The notes beneath the pieces are model-generated. The model had not been told where the DNA came from. It saw only the letters and a list, made by a program, of their open reading frames with translations, and did no database searches. DNA of 64,000 nt from Usnea hakonensis. Lineage: Eukaryota > Ascomycota > Lecanoromycetes > Lecanorales > Parmeliaceae. Within the stretch, counting starts at the first letter, position 1; each line of letters begins with the position of its first letter. Shown piece after piece: positions 32,969-44,830 of this stretch. The stretch spans positions 62,336-126,335 of the forward strand of contig BLJB01000121.1 of NCBI GenBank assembly GCA_013423325.1. Reading direction: 5' to 3'. The translations under genes were made by a program, and so were the position numbers.

Positions 32969-34242
32969 ATGGTGCGAGAAGATCTAGTATCGTCTGCTGT
33001 AAGATTTCCTCCCACGGCGGACAATCGAATTGCAGCTCATCAAGTCTTAGGTTTCCTGTATGAAATTTAATCTATTGCCACCGTGCCGTGCAACTAAACC
33101 GTATTAGTTCTCCAAGACCCATCTGTCGCTTCTTCGCCTTTGGACAAAAGAATCGCATTCCTACAATCCAAAAATCTCACTCAAGAAGAAATCGACGTTG
33201 CTCTGACAAGAGTTGGAGATGGACCACAAACAGAGGGTGCCGTGGCACCACCTCCGCCGAGCCAGTACCCCTATCAAGGGCAGCAGATGACGAGGACATC
33301 TCCAGGGTATGGATATGGGTATGGACCTTATCAAGGTGGACCGTGGATACAAGCACCGCCAGAGTGAGCTTGAAAGAATCTTAGACGAGATAGCACGCGG
33401 ACTGACGAAGTACAGACCGCCTCAGCGAGACTGGAGAGACTGGTTTATAATGGCAACGGTCACCAGCGGAGTCGGGTATGGTCTCTATACTGTTGCAAAG
33501 GTACTTGAATATTGTCTTAGGACATGAGGTCTCCCTGACAGCTATACAGCGCTACGTCTTCCCTCTAATTTCACCTCCAACCCCACCACAACTCGAGGCC
33601 GACAAAGCTTCCATTGATGAGTCATTCAACCGCGCCTTTGCCCTGATTGAACAACTCACGACAGATACCGCCGCCATCAAAGATTCTGAAATCGAGCGAA
33701 CAGAGAAATTAGATACGACTCTGAAGGATGTTGGTACTGTGATCGATGATCTGAAGGCTGCCAATACGAGACGAGAATCCGAGAGTAGGATATTAGCTGA
33801 TCAAGTGAACAGCTTTAAAGACATGATACCAAAGGCATTGGAAGGATGGAAGGCTGGCGGAGACGCCAAGCTAGAAGAGCTAGGCCAGGAAGTGCAGAGC
33901 TTAAAGAAGCTCTTGGAGAACAGGGTTGGCAGGCCTAGTGGCGCACCAATACCAACAGGCAGAGGACACCCGAACGGTAGTGAAAAGTCAAAAGATAATG
34001 TTTCAGCTTTCAATCCAGCAAATAGTGGAGCGACAACTCCTAATACCGAGTATGCCATTCCCTCCATGGCTCCGGCACCAGGGGTAACAGTTCCGAAGAG
34101 GGAGTCTACCCCATTGAGAGGATTCGAGAGGAGCGATCGCCGAGCGATCCCTGCATGGCAAATGGCTGCCGCGGCCGAAAAGACTGACACCGGCGGCTCA
34201 ACTGGGAATGCAGAAGCAAGTACATCGGAAGCTGGAGCATAG
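32969..34242 (+). CDS. PEX14: Peroxin-14, peroxisomal import docking protein
   Basis: Membrane component of the peroxisomal docking complex that receives PEX5/PEX7 with cargo. Best model: five exons, 32969..32998, a 7-nt microexon 33051..33057, 33108..33363, 33416..33500 and 33550..34242, encoding 356 aa. The model yields MVREDLVSSAVSFLQDPSVA, the conserved PEX14 start, then KRIAFLQSKNLTQEEIDVAL, a Tyr/Gly/Pro linker, the RDWRDWF signature followed by a hydrophobic helix (about 104-124), a coiled coil (about 140-240) and a Ser/Pro-rich C terminus. The four introns are 52, 50, 52 and 49 nt. Alternative without the microexon: retain the first intron as coding and use a GTTTCC donor, which inserts about 20 unrelated residues in the most conserved part. 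Divergent from NDC80. Confidence 0.88.
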
Positions 34243-35880
34243 ACAGGAGGAATTCGCAATCCGAATGGACCTCTTTACCTCCAGTCACCGGTCCCAAGCC
34301 GTTACTGCGTTACAAACCACGGCCTCTAGAACTGTGCAAGTAACAGAGACCACGAGTCGGACTGTGGACGCAAAAAGAACTGAATGGAGGCCAGCACATG
34401 AGTGGTGCCCGGGACCAGACTGGCGTCCTATGATATGACACGGAGACAGTCATCCCGTCTGTGCTACTACTAAGCCCTTGAGGTGTGAAAGAACACATAA
34501 AGCACGAACACATATATCCATTGATCAAAGTCGATGTATCATGGCTCAGTCTCCAATCTGCCTGTACAGCTCTATATTCCGTCCATTAGCGTTCCCACAT
34601 CCGACGAACTCTCTCTGAGTCTGCACATCCACCACATCCAGGCACAGCTCTAATACCTCTTTTGTCAAAGCATGCTCGCAATTTTCCATATGGCAATAGT
34701 TGCTCACGTAAACATGCAACAATATCCCCTTTAGAACGGCGCTGTTCTTTTTTCCGCCATTGAAACGCGCAATGGAAAGGTGAAATTTCTTCGACACAGT
34801 GTTGTCCTAACTTGAAGAGGCTAAAATCTGGCCGTCAGACGAGTAGACGACCGCTCTGACCGAAACTGCGCTCTCCCTCCAACCCTAGGATATGTTTGTT
34901 CCATCGCTCCAGTTCGGTTGGAGATGTTTGAGATTGCGGCCTCAACACGGGCTCCAATGTTCCAACCTCTGGAACATGGGGTCCCGGGGCTTCAGCGTCT
35001 CATTCTGGACATGGTGAAAACTTGGTATCGCGCTGGCTAGATTGATCGCCGTCACCTAAGATCACGTGATTCCATTAGTATGTCTGGATCACTAGCGCTC
35101 TTACTTTTCATCAGGCCGTCACTACCTTGACGATGACGATCTCTACCTCTGACCTTAATATGAAGGAGAACAAAAGTTGACATGGAGGCTGAGTATATGA
35201 AAATCAACAACGCTATGTATAGTTGCAATGCATTTTGAAACTTGAGTTCTCTGTTTTTGTATGCCGAAGCGGGTACATCTAATAAGGCCCGAGTTGCTTT
35301 TTATAGATCGGTGCTATCTACTGATATTCGCGAGGGTGTTGTCCTCATGTCCCTGGGCTTTTGATCAGCGGTCAGCACTAATGCGGGCCCTCGTCAGTAT
35401 GCATGAGATACTAGGCCGCTTATCTATAGCTTTATTAATTCCTTCAAGGACTTTGGCTTTTTACTTTTCAGATCAATTACTTTTCAGATCAACTACTTTT
35501 TAGATCAACTACTTTCAGATCCCTATTTTCGGCCTCCTGGCATCTAAGCATGGACTTTATATGGAAAGCTTTAGTGCTTGCTTGTTTTCTCTTACGATTG
35601 TGCGTCGGTCAGACGATACTGAACCACACTCAAACAACACTAACTACTATTAAGATATCAAGCTGCACGTATTCACCGTCTTGAATCATAAATATCTTCT
35701 GCTAACCGACGCAGCGGCATGCAATTTCTGTTATTTGGATCTAGCTGGTTCTTCAGGGAATTCTGTGGGACCTGGTCGGTAAGTTCGAGCTTCGAATCTC
35801 AAGTCTCCCTCCGCTCTATCTGCTAGTTGTTATGATGCCATTTGAGCCCTTTGATCGCGCAACATTACCAACCCAAGGAA
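34243..35880. other. Intergenic region (1.6 kb)
   Basis: No convincing gene. Short open frames on both strands lack ATG starts, splice partners or recognisable motifs. A four-copy 16-base repeat lies at 35462-35523. Confidence 0.5.
35462..35523 (+). repeat. Four tandem 16-base repeats
   Basis: Unit TACTTTTCAGATCAAC, copies at 35462, 35478, 35494 and 35510; copy 3 has a T for C and copy 4 is shortened. It lies about 360 bases upstream of the membrane-protein start codon at 35881. Confidence 0.85.
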
Positions 35881-36624
35881 ATGACGCGCATAAACAGATT
35901 TCCCCCTATTATTGGTGTGTACTTCATCGTTACAGCATACTCTGTCAGCTCAGCTTTTACCACGGATGGAGATTGTGTCACAATAACTGGGACTCCTGTC
36001 ACGTTGTCGACCCCATTCAGTGTTGTGGCTGCCCCTGAACCTTCCGCCACGGATCCTGAGTGGTTTGGATCGATTGTTGAGTCAAAGTTTGCCACTTGGC
36101 TACCAGCTGCTCCAACATGTTCGGTGTCACCTCCATGTACTGGTGCTTATTGCGACTCCTCTGCCGATGCAGAGACCGGAGCGGTGAGTATCTCTCTCAA
36201 TTACGATTTTGACGGCCGACTCTAAATTCGATCTTGGTAGAGCAGATTTCTCATTGTAGGCGTATTCCTTGCCGTCGCCGGTATCTTCACGTTTGTCTGC
36301 TACGTAGGTCCAAAGCTCGTTCATCTCGTTACAGCAGCGAAGGACAAGAAGAGTAGGACACAGTCGGAGCATATGCACAAGCCTACGCCATTTCTTCAGC
36401 AAAAACCCGAGCTAGATGCTGAAACGAAATGGGAAAACGAGTTAGAAGCCCAGGATCAAATTTACGAGCTGGGATCCAGAGAACGGTATGAGATAAAGGG
36501 CGATGGAGCGAGAGCCGAGATGACGGGAACTAACACAGAGAATGGGCCATTGCCTTCTCTAATAGAAAGACACGAGCTGAGAGGCGAAGAACATTCCAAA
36601 GAACTTGAAGGGCATGGTATTTAG
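35881..36624 (+). CDS. Single-pass membrane protein, possible surface protein (228 aa)
   Basis: Two exons, 35881..36183 and 36241..36624, joined by a 57-nt intron (GTGAGT...GGTAG). The N terminus (RFPPIIGVYFIVTAYSVSSA) resembles a signal peptide. The ~75-residue outer part is Thr/Ser/Pro-rich with four cysteines (GDC, PTC, PPC, AYC). After the exon junction comes one transmembrane helix (FLIVGVFLAVAGIFTFVCYV) and a basic stop-transfer patch (AAKDKKSR). The inner tail of about 90 residues is charged and repeats an xE[LIM]xG-like motif about five times. I do not recognise a family; the plan resembles fungal wall-sensor-like proteins. It lies beside, but on the opposite strand from, the NLR gene. 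Confidence 0.7.
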
Positions 36625-38493
36625 AACAGCTGACAGTGTTGACCCAGGAGGAAAAACGAAATCGATGCCTTAGAGCAAGTCCTGCGATCTTTCAGTTAGT
36701 GAAATGATCCGAGACTTAAAAAACCTATCTGATTCTGAGAGTGGCCGACTGCGGTTGGGGTTGAGGAAGGGTCATACTTGCATACGCAGAGAGAAACTGG
36801 ATCGGAACGATTGGCAGCGACGCCCTTGACTTGAAGTGTTGAAATACTATACTCCACTCAAATTACTGTGCCTGGGACGAAATTTTCCCGGGAAACATCG
36901 AGAAATCACAGCCTGCTATCTCAAATTGATATCCCTATCTTTCGTAAGCGCTGAATAGCATTTTCGTTCCCTCTCACTCTCTCTTATTAAATGACTAAGA
37001 CGCTTATTTCACAAAAGACCAATATAACCAACATGCAACTCTCCAATCCCTCTTCATATCGTCCCTCTCCATAACCCTCTACACAGGCCCATCCGCTCCC
37101 CTTACATCCCCCCCCCTCCCCCCGGCCCTGAAATCTCCAACAATAATCAATACCTGCCGTCGCTCAAGATCGCCCCGCCGCCTCCTCAAGCCAGAGGAAA
37201 GCGGGTGCTGTTCGAAATCGCTCGTTTTGACGCGCAAACGCTTTAGTGTAAGATGACACTTACTTGCGTCTTGTGCGCTATAGTACTTGGTTTCCTTGTC
37301 GGTCGCAGTGCTTATGAGATGAGGAGCATTCGGGAGGAGAGGGGCGGGGTTGGCAGATGGTGTGCTATTAATAATGGGGATGCACTGAGTTCGGCGATAG
37401 TGGAGGCTGTGAGGTGGTTAAAAATGTGAACGTCAAGGCTTAGAGGAGGTTTGAGTCTGATGATAGGCTAATGGCAATTAAGCCTGCGCTCGCATATACA
37501 TTTCACAGTAGCATGTTGCAGCAGGGCTAAAAGATAGCTTAGACTAGTAATATTAAATACTATAGCGATAGGGATAAAAATTAAAGAAATTTATCTTAGA
37601 GGGTATCCCAACCAATAGCCCCCAAGCCACGGTCCACAGCCCCCGACCTGCCATGTTTTCTCTACGCAAACCTGCACAAAAACCGCCGAAATGTGTTCCT
37701 GGGCCATTAAATGACATAAGCGAGCGGTATTCTTTACATAAAAGCGTGAGGGGGTGCTGGACGCTCAATTGGCCCTCTTGACCTCCTATCTTTCTTCGGA
37801 AAGGTAATGCAACTGTTTGAAAAATAGCACCACCACTTCGATGTAGGGACAATTTATACTCGTATTCGCCTTTTTTCAATTACTTTTCTACGAAGAAGCA
37901 GCGCTTCAGAACTTGCATTAATCCATGTTGAAGAGGGAATGGTGATACCAGCAATGCATTCTGATGGGCTTGCGGACGGGTTAGGAATTGCGTCGCCGTT
38001 AATTAAATGTAGAGCATTTGATATGGTAGTACAGATGTGCGTTACCAACTTTGACTTGTCGTAAGGTCTTTAAAGCTTCATACTCCTTGCGATGTCGATT
38101 CTGCCAATTCACACTCCCCAATATCAAACACAGAGATCCCCCGAAGACTAGAAAAATGGCTCTGCCGGCCACCGGTGAGGTTAGATTCTGGGGTCATGTG
38201 ATAGGTAGCTCTCTAGCTGCATTTATTCATGAGGCAGTATATGATTTCCTATGATTAGTACGGAAGTCTTCTTTCCCTTACCTGTCATCGCCGGTCGCTT
38301 GGGCTCTCGCCCCTCTCAGAAATCTATCATACTGCGAGATGGAGAGCATAGACAGGAATTGGAAGTGGCTCGATATCGATCAGGATGGAAGTGAGCATCG
38401 TACAAGTTGATAATCGAGAAAAGCGCTGATGCTGCAAGGGCGCGGGTGCCGTGAGAGAAAGAAACTTTGTTGCCAGATTTGTAGTGCTAAAGT
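36625..38493. other. Convergent intergenic region (1.9 kb)
   Basis: No supported gene. A C-rich patch (37085-37130) and a TA-rich, possibly RIP-affected patch (about 37530-37600) are present. Open frames are short and lack domain signals. Confidence 0.5.
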
Positions 38494-41400
38494 TCATACT
38501 TTGCAGTCCTTTATAAATGTTTCCCATACCACGAGCTTTTTCATGACGTCTTGCTGTTCCCATTCCCCCCAATCTCTGTAGTAGTCATCCGGGTAGACGA
38601 ATATGAAGCAATGAGAAGGGTGCGTTATTTCGGCAGACATCGCACACTTGAAGCAATAGTCGAAGTCAGGGCATTCTGAGCATTTGTATCGGGAGCCAAA
38701 GATATCCTGTACAGCATCAGTACCCTCACTCGATGAGCAGCAGTCAAAAGTCCAGTGACCCACCAGGTCGCAGCCGTCGCATACAACAGCTCCGTGCCGC
38801 ATGGACATAGTCAACATTCGCGTCTGAATGAATGCAGGAGCTGGCTTGTCCCAGGGTCTCAGAATTCTAGCTGCGCCGGAATTGTCAAAATATCTAGCAA
38901 TTGCAAAAGGAACCCACTCTTTTTCGTTCTGGTAGTTGCAACCAGCCCCCGCATCTAGTAGCATTTGGACGTTCACGATATCTCCTGCCCTTGCCGCCCA
39001 GAGTAGTGGGGTCCATCCATCGACGTCAGTCTGGGCCGGGTCCAGTCCTCGATCTAACAAGTATTGAATCATCTTGCCTGAGCCGAGGCCTGAATTTGTT
39101 GCTGCGTGGTGAAGGCAGGTACGCTTCTGCTTGTCCAGCGCCTGGAGGTCAAAACCTTGGTTCTCGAGATACTGAAGGCATTGTAAACTTCCGTACGCGG
39201 ACATATGTAGAAGGCTCCTCCCTTCTCGATCAGGTGAGGTTTGTGGTGAAGTTTGTGGTGAACTTTGTATCTGAAAGCCATCCTTTAATGAAACGAATAC
39301 ACCTCTCGCCAGGAACAATTGTGTCAGCGCTAGGTGTCCCTTCTTGACAGATAGCTGCAATACCGTCTCTCCGGGTAGATTGACAGCATTCACATCACCA
39401 CCATGATTTAAGAGCAAGCAGGCGGCTTCTACCAATCTATCCGATCGCTTTACTTCTTTCTCCACCCGGATTCGAGTCTCCGCTGAGTAAGAAGCGAGTA
39501 GAATATACCGATGATTAGGCCATGAGTAAGAGACTTTATGCAGAGGCGTATTTCCATTGTAATCTGTTGCATTGATGTCTGCGCCGTTGCTTAATAACAT
39601 TTGCAGGATTTCAACGTCTCCACATCCGGCAGCTTGATGCAAAGCAGTGTCACCCAAGAACGATGTCCAATTCACGTCTTGCTTTTGGAGAGTGAGTAGC
39701 TGAGACACTGAATGCTCCAATCCATACGAGGAAGCAACCCACAATGCAGAGACTCCCGCGGTGGGGTAAACAAAAGAGTAATCGTCGCCATTTGAATTGC
39801 TGCTGAATACTACTTGTACGGATGCCGACAATTTAGCACTATGTGAGAAAAACGCGAGTATCGATTTGGAGCACGCTTCTTCTGGTCCTAGAAGTGCATG
39901 TTGACTCCATCTGAAAGCCGCGTAGCGCAGTAAAGGATACCTTTGTAGCCGAAGTTCGAAGCGCTGATCATCCTGACAAGGTCCTTGCCCAAACTCATCG
40001 AAAGACATGTATGTAAGACAAATTCGTACAATCTCGATATGAGCTTCTGGAAAAAGACTGTTTGCTTTCCTCTCCAGATACTGTTGAAAGGTGTAATGAA
40101 CCAATGCAAGGAAGCCACTCTCCTTCTGATATGTGACAAGACCATTGCACACCGACAAAATTAATCCTTCCTCTGGAATGTTGTCATCGTCTAAACTTTG
40201 ATCACCAATCTCCACTGCTACGGCGTGCTGCACCTCTAACATCGTGAGGGGCTGGTAAGCGTGAAAAAGCCAGCAGAGAACTTTTCTGGCTAGGGTAGCT
40301 CGATCAGGGTATTGAGAGTGGATTCGTTCCATGGTCTTGTCATAGGTATCATTCAAGCCTTCCGGCAAAGCTGTCAACGCATTTTTCAATTTCCGAAGAG
40401 TTGTCTTTGTTGTCAAGAACTCAAGGTGAAGACGGGCTTGCAAAAACCTTTGCTAAAGTCAGCGCACGACTAATAGGATTTAGGACAGTTCAGGAAGCAA
40501 TAGTCTTACATTCCTCCAGCTCTGGCAGCAATAGTAGTAGAAATGAGATCGCATAGTGTGGGATCTCTGTCGGTATGAGATTTGAGTCTTCCCGAACTTG
40601 CGATTTGCCCTCGAAGATACTGTAGGATGTCATCACTCTTAGCTTGGACATTCAGTCGGATTGCTTTGGAAAGTTGGGTTCCAATATTTGGCAAGTCCCT
40701 TGACGTGATCATTGTACTGAGATTGAGCTGCAGGCGCTGCAATTCTGCAAGAAATTGACCCCTTCGCTCCTCAGGATATTCATCAAAAGCGTCAACGACG
40801 AGGAAGATTTTAGGACAACGATTCACAACAGCACTCAGTAGCTGTGTACACTCGACGTAAGACGGACGTGTTGCTCCATATCCATGCGCCTCATAATATG
40901 CAATCAGCCCCGCTGACAAAATTGAGTCAGAGGACGCTAGTTGACAGATCAAGTTCGTCAGTAGGTTAGAGATGTTTTGTTTCTCTGCGTCCTTATAGCT
41001 AAGGTAAATGTAGGTCAGATGGGATTCTTTTTGGTCCACAATGCCTTGCAAATGATTAATTACATAAGAACTGTTGTAGTATTTAGCCTAAGTGGTAAGA
41101 TCAGAGCGTTGTGGGTAGCTTACGCGAAGATGGTCTTTCCAGTACCCTCTGTTGATGTTTAGCATATTGCTACAATGACGGCCGGCATGATCTGTTAGTG
41201 GTAGGGCTGCACTTACGCATGCCTGCGCACCAAAGGGTTTCACCGGATGCCCCTAGCCAGTGCCGGAATTCTGTGGTTTCAAGGAGCGACTGAGCCGTGC
41301 CATCCTGCCGTCCCAGTGTATTAAATGTATCCAGATGCTTCTTTTGGAATTCCGCGGTCAGAGGCGAGAACCAATTGTAGACTTTGCGCTGGTACTCCTT

Positions 41401-42015
41401 GCTTTGAGTTGCCACAAGGCCACCGACGGACTCTGATGTGTTTAGGGAAAAAACTTTAATATCTTGGACGCCCTCGGAAATGAAATCTGATCGCTCTTGC
41501 AATCTGTCAACACCGAGAGAGACTTTTGCCAACCCGTTGACTAGCAAGTCGAGCTTTTGCAGTGAAACCGCAGAGCACTCTATTTGTAAAACTTCCAGTG
41601 CTAAACTCAGATCTTGTCGAAGTTCGATACCTAGCTCTTTGAGCTTTGCCAAGGTGCTCTCCTTGAAAGGAAAGACCGTCCTGCGGAGTTGCGCCATACC
41701 TTTGGCTTTCCAACCCGACTGTAGGGGAATGAGACGGAGTTTATCGAGCTTCTTTCGAAGGCTTTGGAGACCACTCTCCGCGGAGCTGACACTTTTTTCA
41801 ATCTTTTGCACACTGCCACGACTGAAAACCTTTGGTTCAATCGCCGACTCAAGGAGTCTAAAGGTCTCGGTCAAGGCCTCAATGGATGCATACATTTGAG
41901 CCACTTGGTTCTCTGCATCTTTATAGGAGTGATAGTAGTCCAACAAGCCCTGGCAGACCGTTAGACCAAGCGAGATAAGGCCCGCAGCAGCGGAAGAGAG
42001 GCCTAAAGCTTCCAT
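38494..42015 (-). CDS. NLR-like STAND protein: N-domain, NACHT, ankyrin repeats, ZZ finger
   Basis: Four exons, 42015..41217, 41148..41124 (25 nt), 41070..40510 and 40447..38494, encode 1112 aa. Residues 1-260 are a helical N-terminal domain of the fungal NLR kind (MEALGLSSAAAGLISLGLTV). The NACHT P-loop GMQGTGKT spans 265-272 and is assembled across the first junction; Walker B-like FLVVDAFDEYPEE and MITSRDL follow, then a winged-helix region (LKNALTALPEGLNDTYDKTM, FLALVHYTFQQYL). Ankyrin repeats run from about 693 to 990 (GDTALHQAAGCGDVEILQML, GWTPLLWAARAGDIVNVQML and others). A ZZ-type zinc finger closes the protein (1018-1074; CxxC at 1018, then YKCSECPDFDYCFKC and HPSH). Fungal NLRs act as sensors in incompatibility and defence. 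The CAG junction codon and tiny exon 2 are the least certain parts. Confidence 0.85.
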
Positions 42016-43694
42016 CTATTGACGTAGATCTCGAAGATATTCTGAGAAGCTTATCATGCATGAGAACTGTGAATGAGCATCGTTCAGCCTCGTGTGAGGC
42101 TGTGCGATGAGTCAGCTGTGCAGCATCGCTAGCGTATGGAGGTAACAGGTGTAAGCAGCATCGAGCTGCTAGCAGACTGAATGGGTCCATTTACTTTACA
42201 AACCTCGGACTTCACCGAGGTATCAACACAAATCTGTCGACATGGGCAGTAGCACACATTCTTCATGGACCTCCGGCCGAAGGTGTAGGTTGATGGACTT
42301 CGGTCGACTTTCGGATCTCAGCGAATCAGGACTTTCCGCGCGCCAAAAGTCTTGGCGAAACTCGCGCTTGAAAGGCAACATCTCTACTCCGTTTCTTTGG
42401 ACACTTGGTGACACACGCTCGTCCACTGTCGTCTTTGTCCACGATGTCAAGTACGGAGGCTCAGACTGTCCCATTTATTTATTGTGTCTGCTGCTATATG
42501 ACCGATTTCCGTTTTGAAGGACTGTGGTTGTTGCTGGTGATAATTGTAATGGTCAAATGACTTTCCATCCGCTTCGTTGTCTCGATTCTGAAATACCTTG
42601 TCTACACTTAAGTGAACAATACAGGTAACATGTAGAAGTAACGTTTGTGTAAGTGTCTGCATGTTGACCCAAAGCGCCTGTGGTTCCTCTAGTGACTGGA
42701 TTGTACCTTCAATTTTGTTCACTGTGTACACTACGCTTTTGGCGGGCCCGAAAGCAGCCGCAACGAACAAGACTCGGCTATGAACTGACTTGTTCTGTGA
42801 AGACCTGATCAAATGTGAGAAGTTAGTGATAGCGTCGCAGCTAAGCTCCAACTTGGGAAAATCTCCATTGGAGGTTTCACGGCTGACCGTGTTGGCTTTG
42901 GGTTGTCATAGGCATTTTGAGGTCAATTCGCCGCAGAGTGAGCATCAGCAGCATGCGAAAGATAGGACACCTACAGCTCTTGCAGTTGTCAGAAACTAAG
43001 TCGCGACTATTGATCGACGGACTCCTGAAGTATGTGTTTGCCAAGTATTGCGGTCGACGGGTCTTTTGCAGAAACTCAGCTGCGCGGGCAGGGCGTTCTA
43101 AAGCGCTTCAAGTATAACCCCAAGTGGTGTCCATAACACTGTCCACCGTTTGAAAACATTACGACCTTTGAACCGACTCCTCCTATGGCTGCTTAGTGGT
43201 GAAAGAGATGAAAAAGCCCAGCATCCTGGCGACGAGAACAGAGCAAAAGAGATGGTCTGATTTAACAAGCATTGTGAATAAGTCCTAAGCTTGTCTTTCA
43301 CAAACTGCAGAAAAGCGCGATCGTCCTCAAAAAGCACACTAGCCCACTAACCCCTTAGCGCGTCCCTTTTCACCAACACAAGTCTGCTGTCCATCAACTT
43401 TGGCTTCGAATACAGCAACAACCAACGAGAATTACAGTCTCAAAGACACAGATAAAGGAAGTGAAAAGCGAGAGGAAAAAAGAAAAAAAATTTGAGGTGG
43501 CCAGCTCAGTCGAGATTTGATCGATTAAACTCCCTCCGCACAACCCACCGAAGCCCCTCCCCATGGTGCAATGAGGGACCCCTAGGAGTTGCGTCATCCG
43601 AGCTGGTAAATTGTTGGTCACTATTTTGTTAGATATGGTACATGCAATAATTTTCCTCTTTTATTTACTTATCATCAACAACCATGTTCTTACT

Positions 43695-43695
43695 C

Positions 43696-43758
<63 letters not shown>

Positions 43759-43759
43759 C
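43695..43759. repeat. CTTT microsatellite
   Basis: About sixteen CTTT units with few interruptions, at the left end of a 750-bp pyrimidine block. Confidence 0.9.
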
Positions 43760-44499
43760 TCCTTCTTTCTTTCCTTCCTTCTTCATCGTCGCCACCAATA
43801 GCCACCCATTCTTCTCCTTCATTCCCACAAATGAACTTCCCATTCAGCAACATCAAAAAACTCTCCACACTGCTCCATTTCCCCACACACACTCTCCTCC
43901 CCTTTAACTCCACAATACAGTCGTCCACATACATTCTCACCTTTCTTCCTATTTAAAACCGGATTTTTCCACCCCGAATCACTCTCCTCCCTTCCTTCCT
44001 CCCTCTCTGATCCCTCCCTCCATTCCCAACCATCCAGCTCCACAATCCACAATCACCACTCCCAGCACCCCCGCTTGTACTTCCACACTCTTACCCCCCC
44101 CACCCCCCCAGTCTTTTTTCTTCTTCTTTATACTCCCGCTCCCGCTTTCATTGCAATTCCAACCCCACAACATGAACCGCCCACCACTAGACACCCCCAC
44201 AACCCACTCACCAATCACCAGACACCAAAGCCACTCAAACACATCACCGCCCACTTCTTCCCCCCCTCGCACGGGCCTCAACTCAACTTTTTTGCTTTGT
44301 TTGTATTGTTGCGGACTACCCCCCTCCCTTCCTCCCCCTCTCCTCCATCCCCCCCCCATCCTCCCTCTATCCTACCCCTCCCATCCACCCCCCCTTCCCT
44401 CTCCACTCCCCTCATCCTTAAACACATTATCTAAAACCCCAGCTAAGAAAAATAGCCATAGCTAGCAGCGTTGTGAAAGCAGAACTGCTGATAGGGTTG

Positions 44500-44830
44500 T
44501 TTGGCTTGTGCGCTGAGGGATAGTGATGGGAGGGAGAGAGATAGGGAGAGGGTAAAAGGAGGGTGTGGGTAGGGAAGGAGGGGAGAGGGAGGGGAGGGGG
44601 GAGAGGGGGAGGGGGAAGAATGGTGAAGGTGATGGTAAGGGGGAGAATAGGGAGAGGGGATAGTAATAGTGAGTAGGTAAGGAGGGGAATAGTAAAGGTA
44701 ATAGTAAGTAGATAAGGAGGGGAATGGTGAAGGTGAAGGTGAGGGAGAGGGAGGGGAGGGGGAAGGATGGTAAGAGGGGGGAAGAGGGGGGAAACATTGT
44801 TGCCGGGAGGCATGGTGGACAGGGTTAGGA
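44500..44830. repeat. Purine-rich G/A low-complexity block
   Basis: Irregular GGGGA, GGGAGA and GTAAGG units with hardly any C on the + strand, immediately right of the pyrimidine block. Confidence 0.8.

Noticed and set aside
34546..34797. 83-aa minus-strand frame after PEX14
   Set aside because: Begins with GTG, not ATG; no recognisable motif, no intron signals, no promoter.
42447..42851. 134-aa minus-strand frame upstream of the NLR
   Set aside because: Protein-like in places, but the first ATG is far inside and no splice partner was found. It could be a relic; not supportable as a gene.
43661..43940. Lys/Glu/Arg- and Phe/Leu/Ser-repeat frames
   Set aside because: Pure translation of the CTTT microsatellite.
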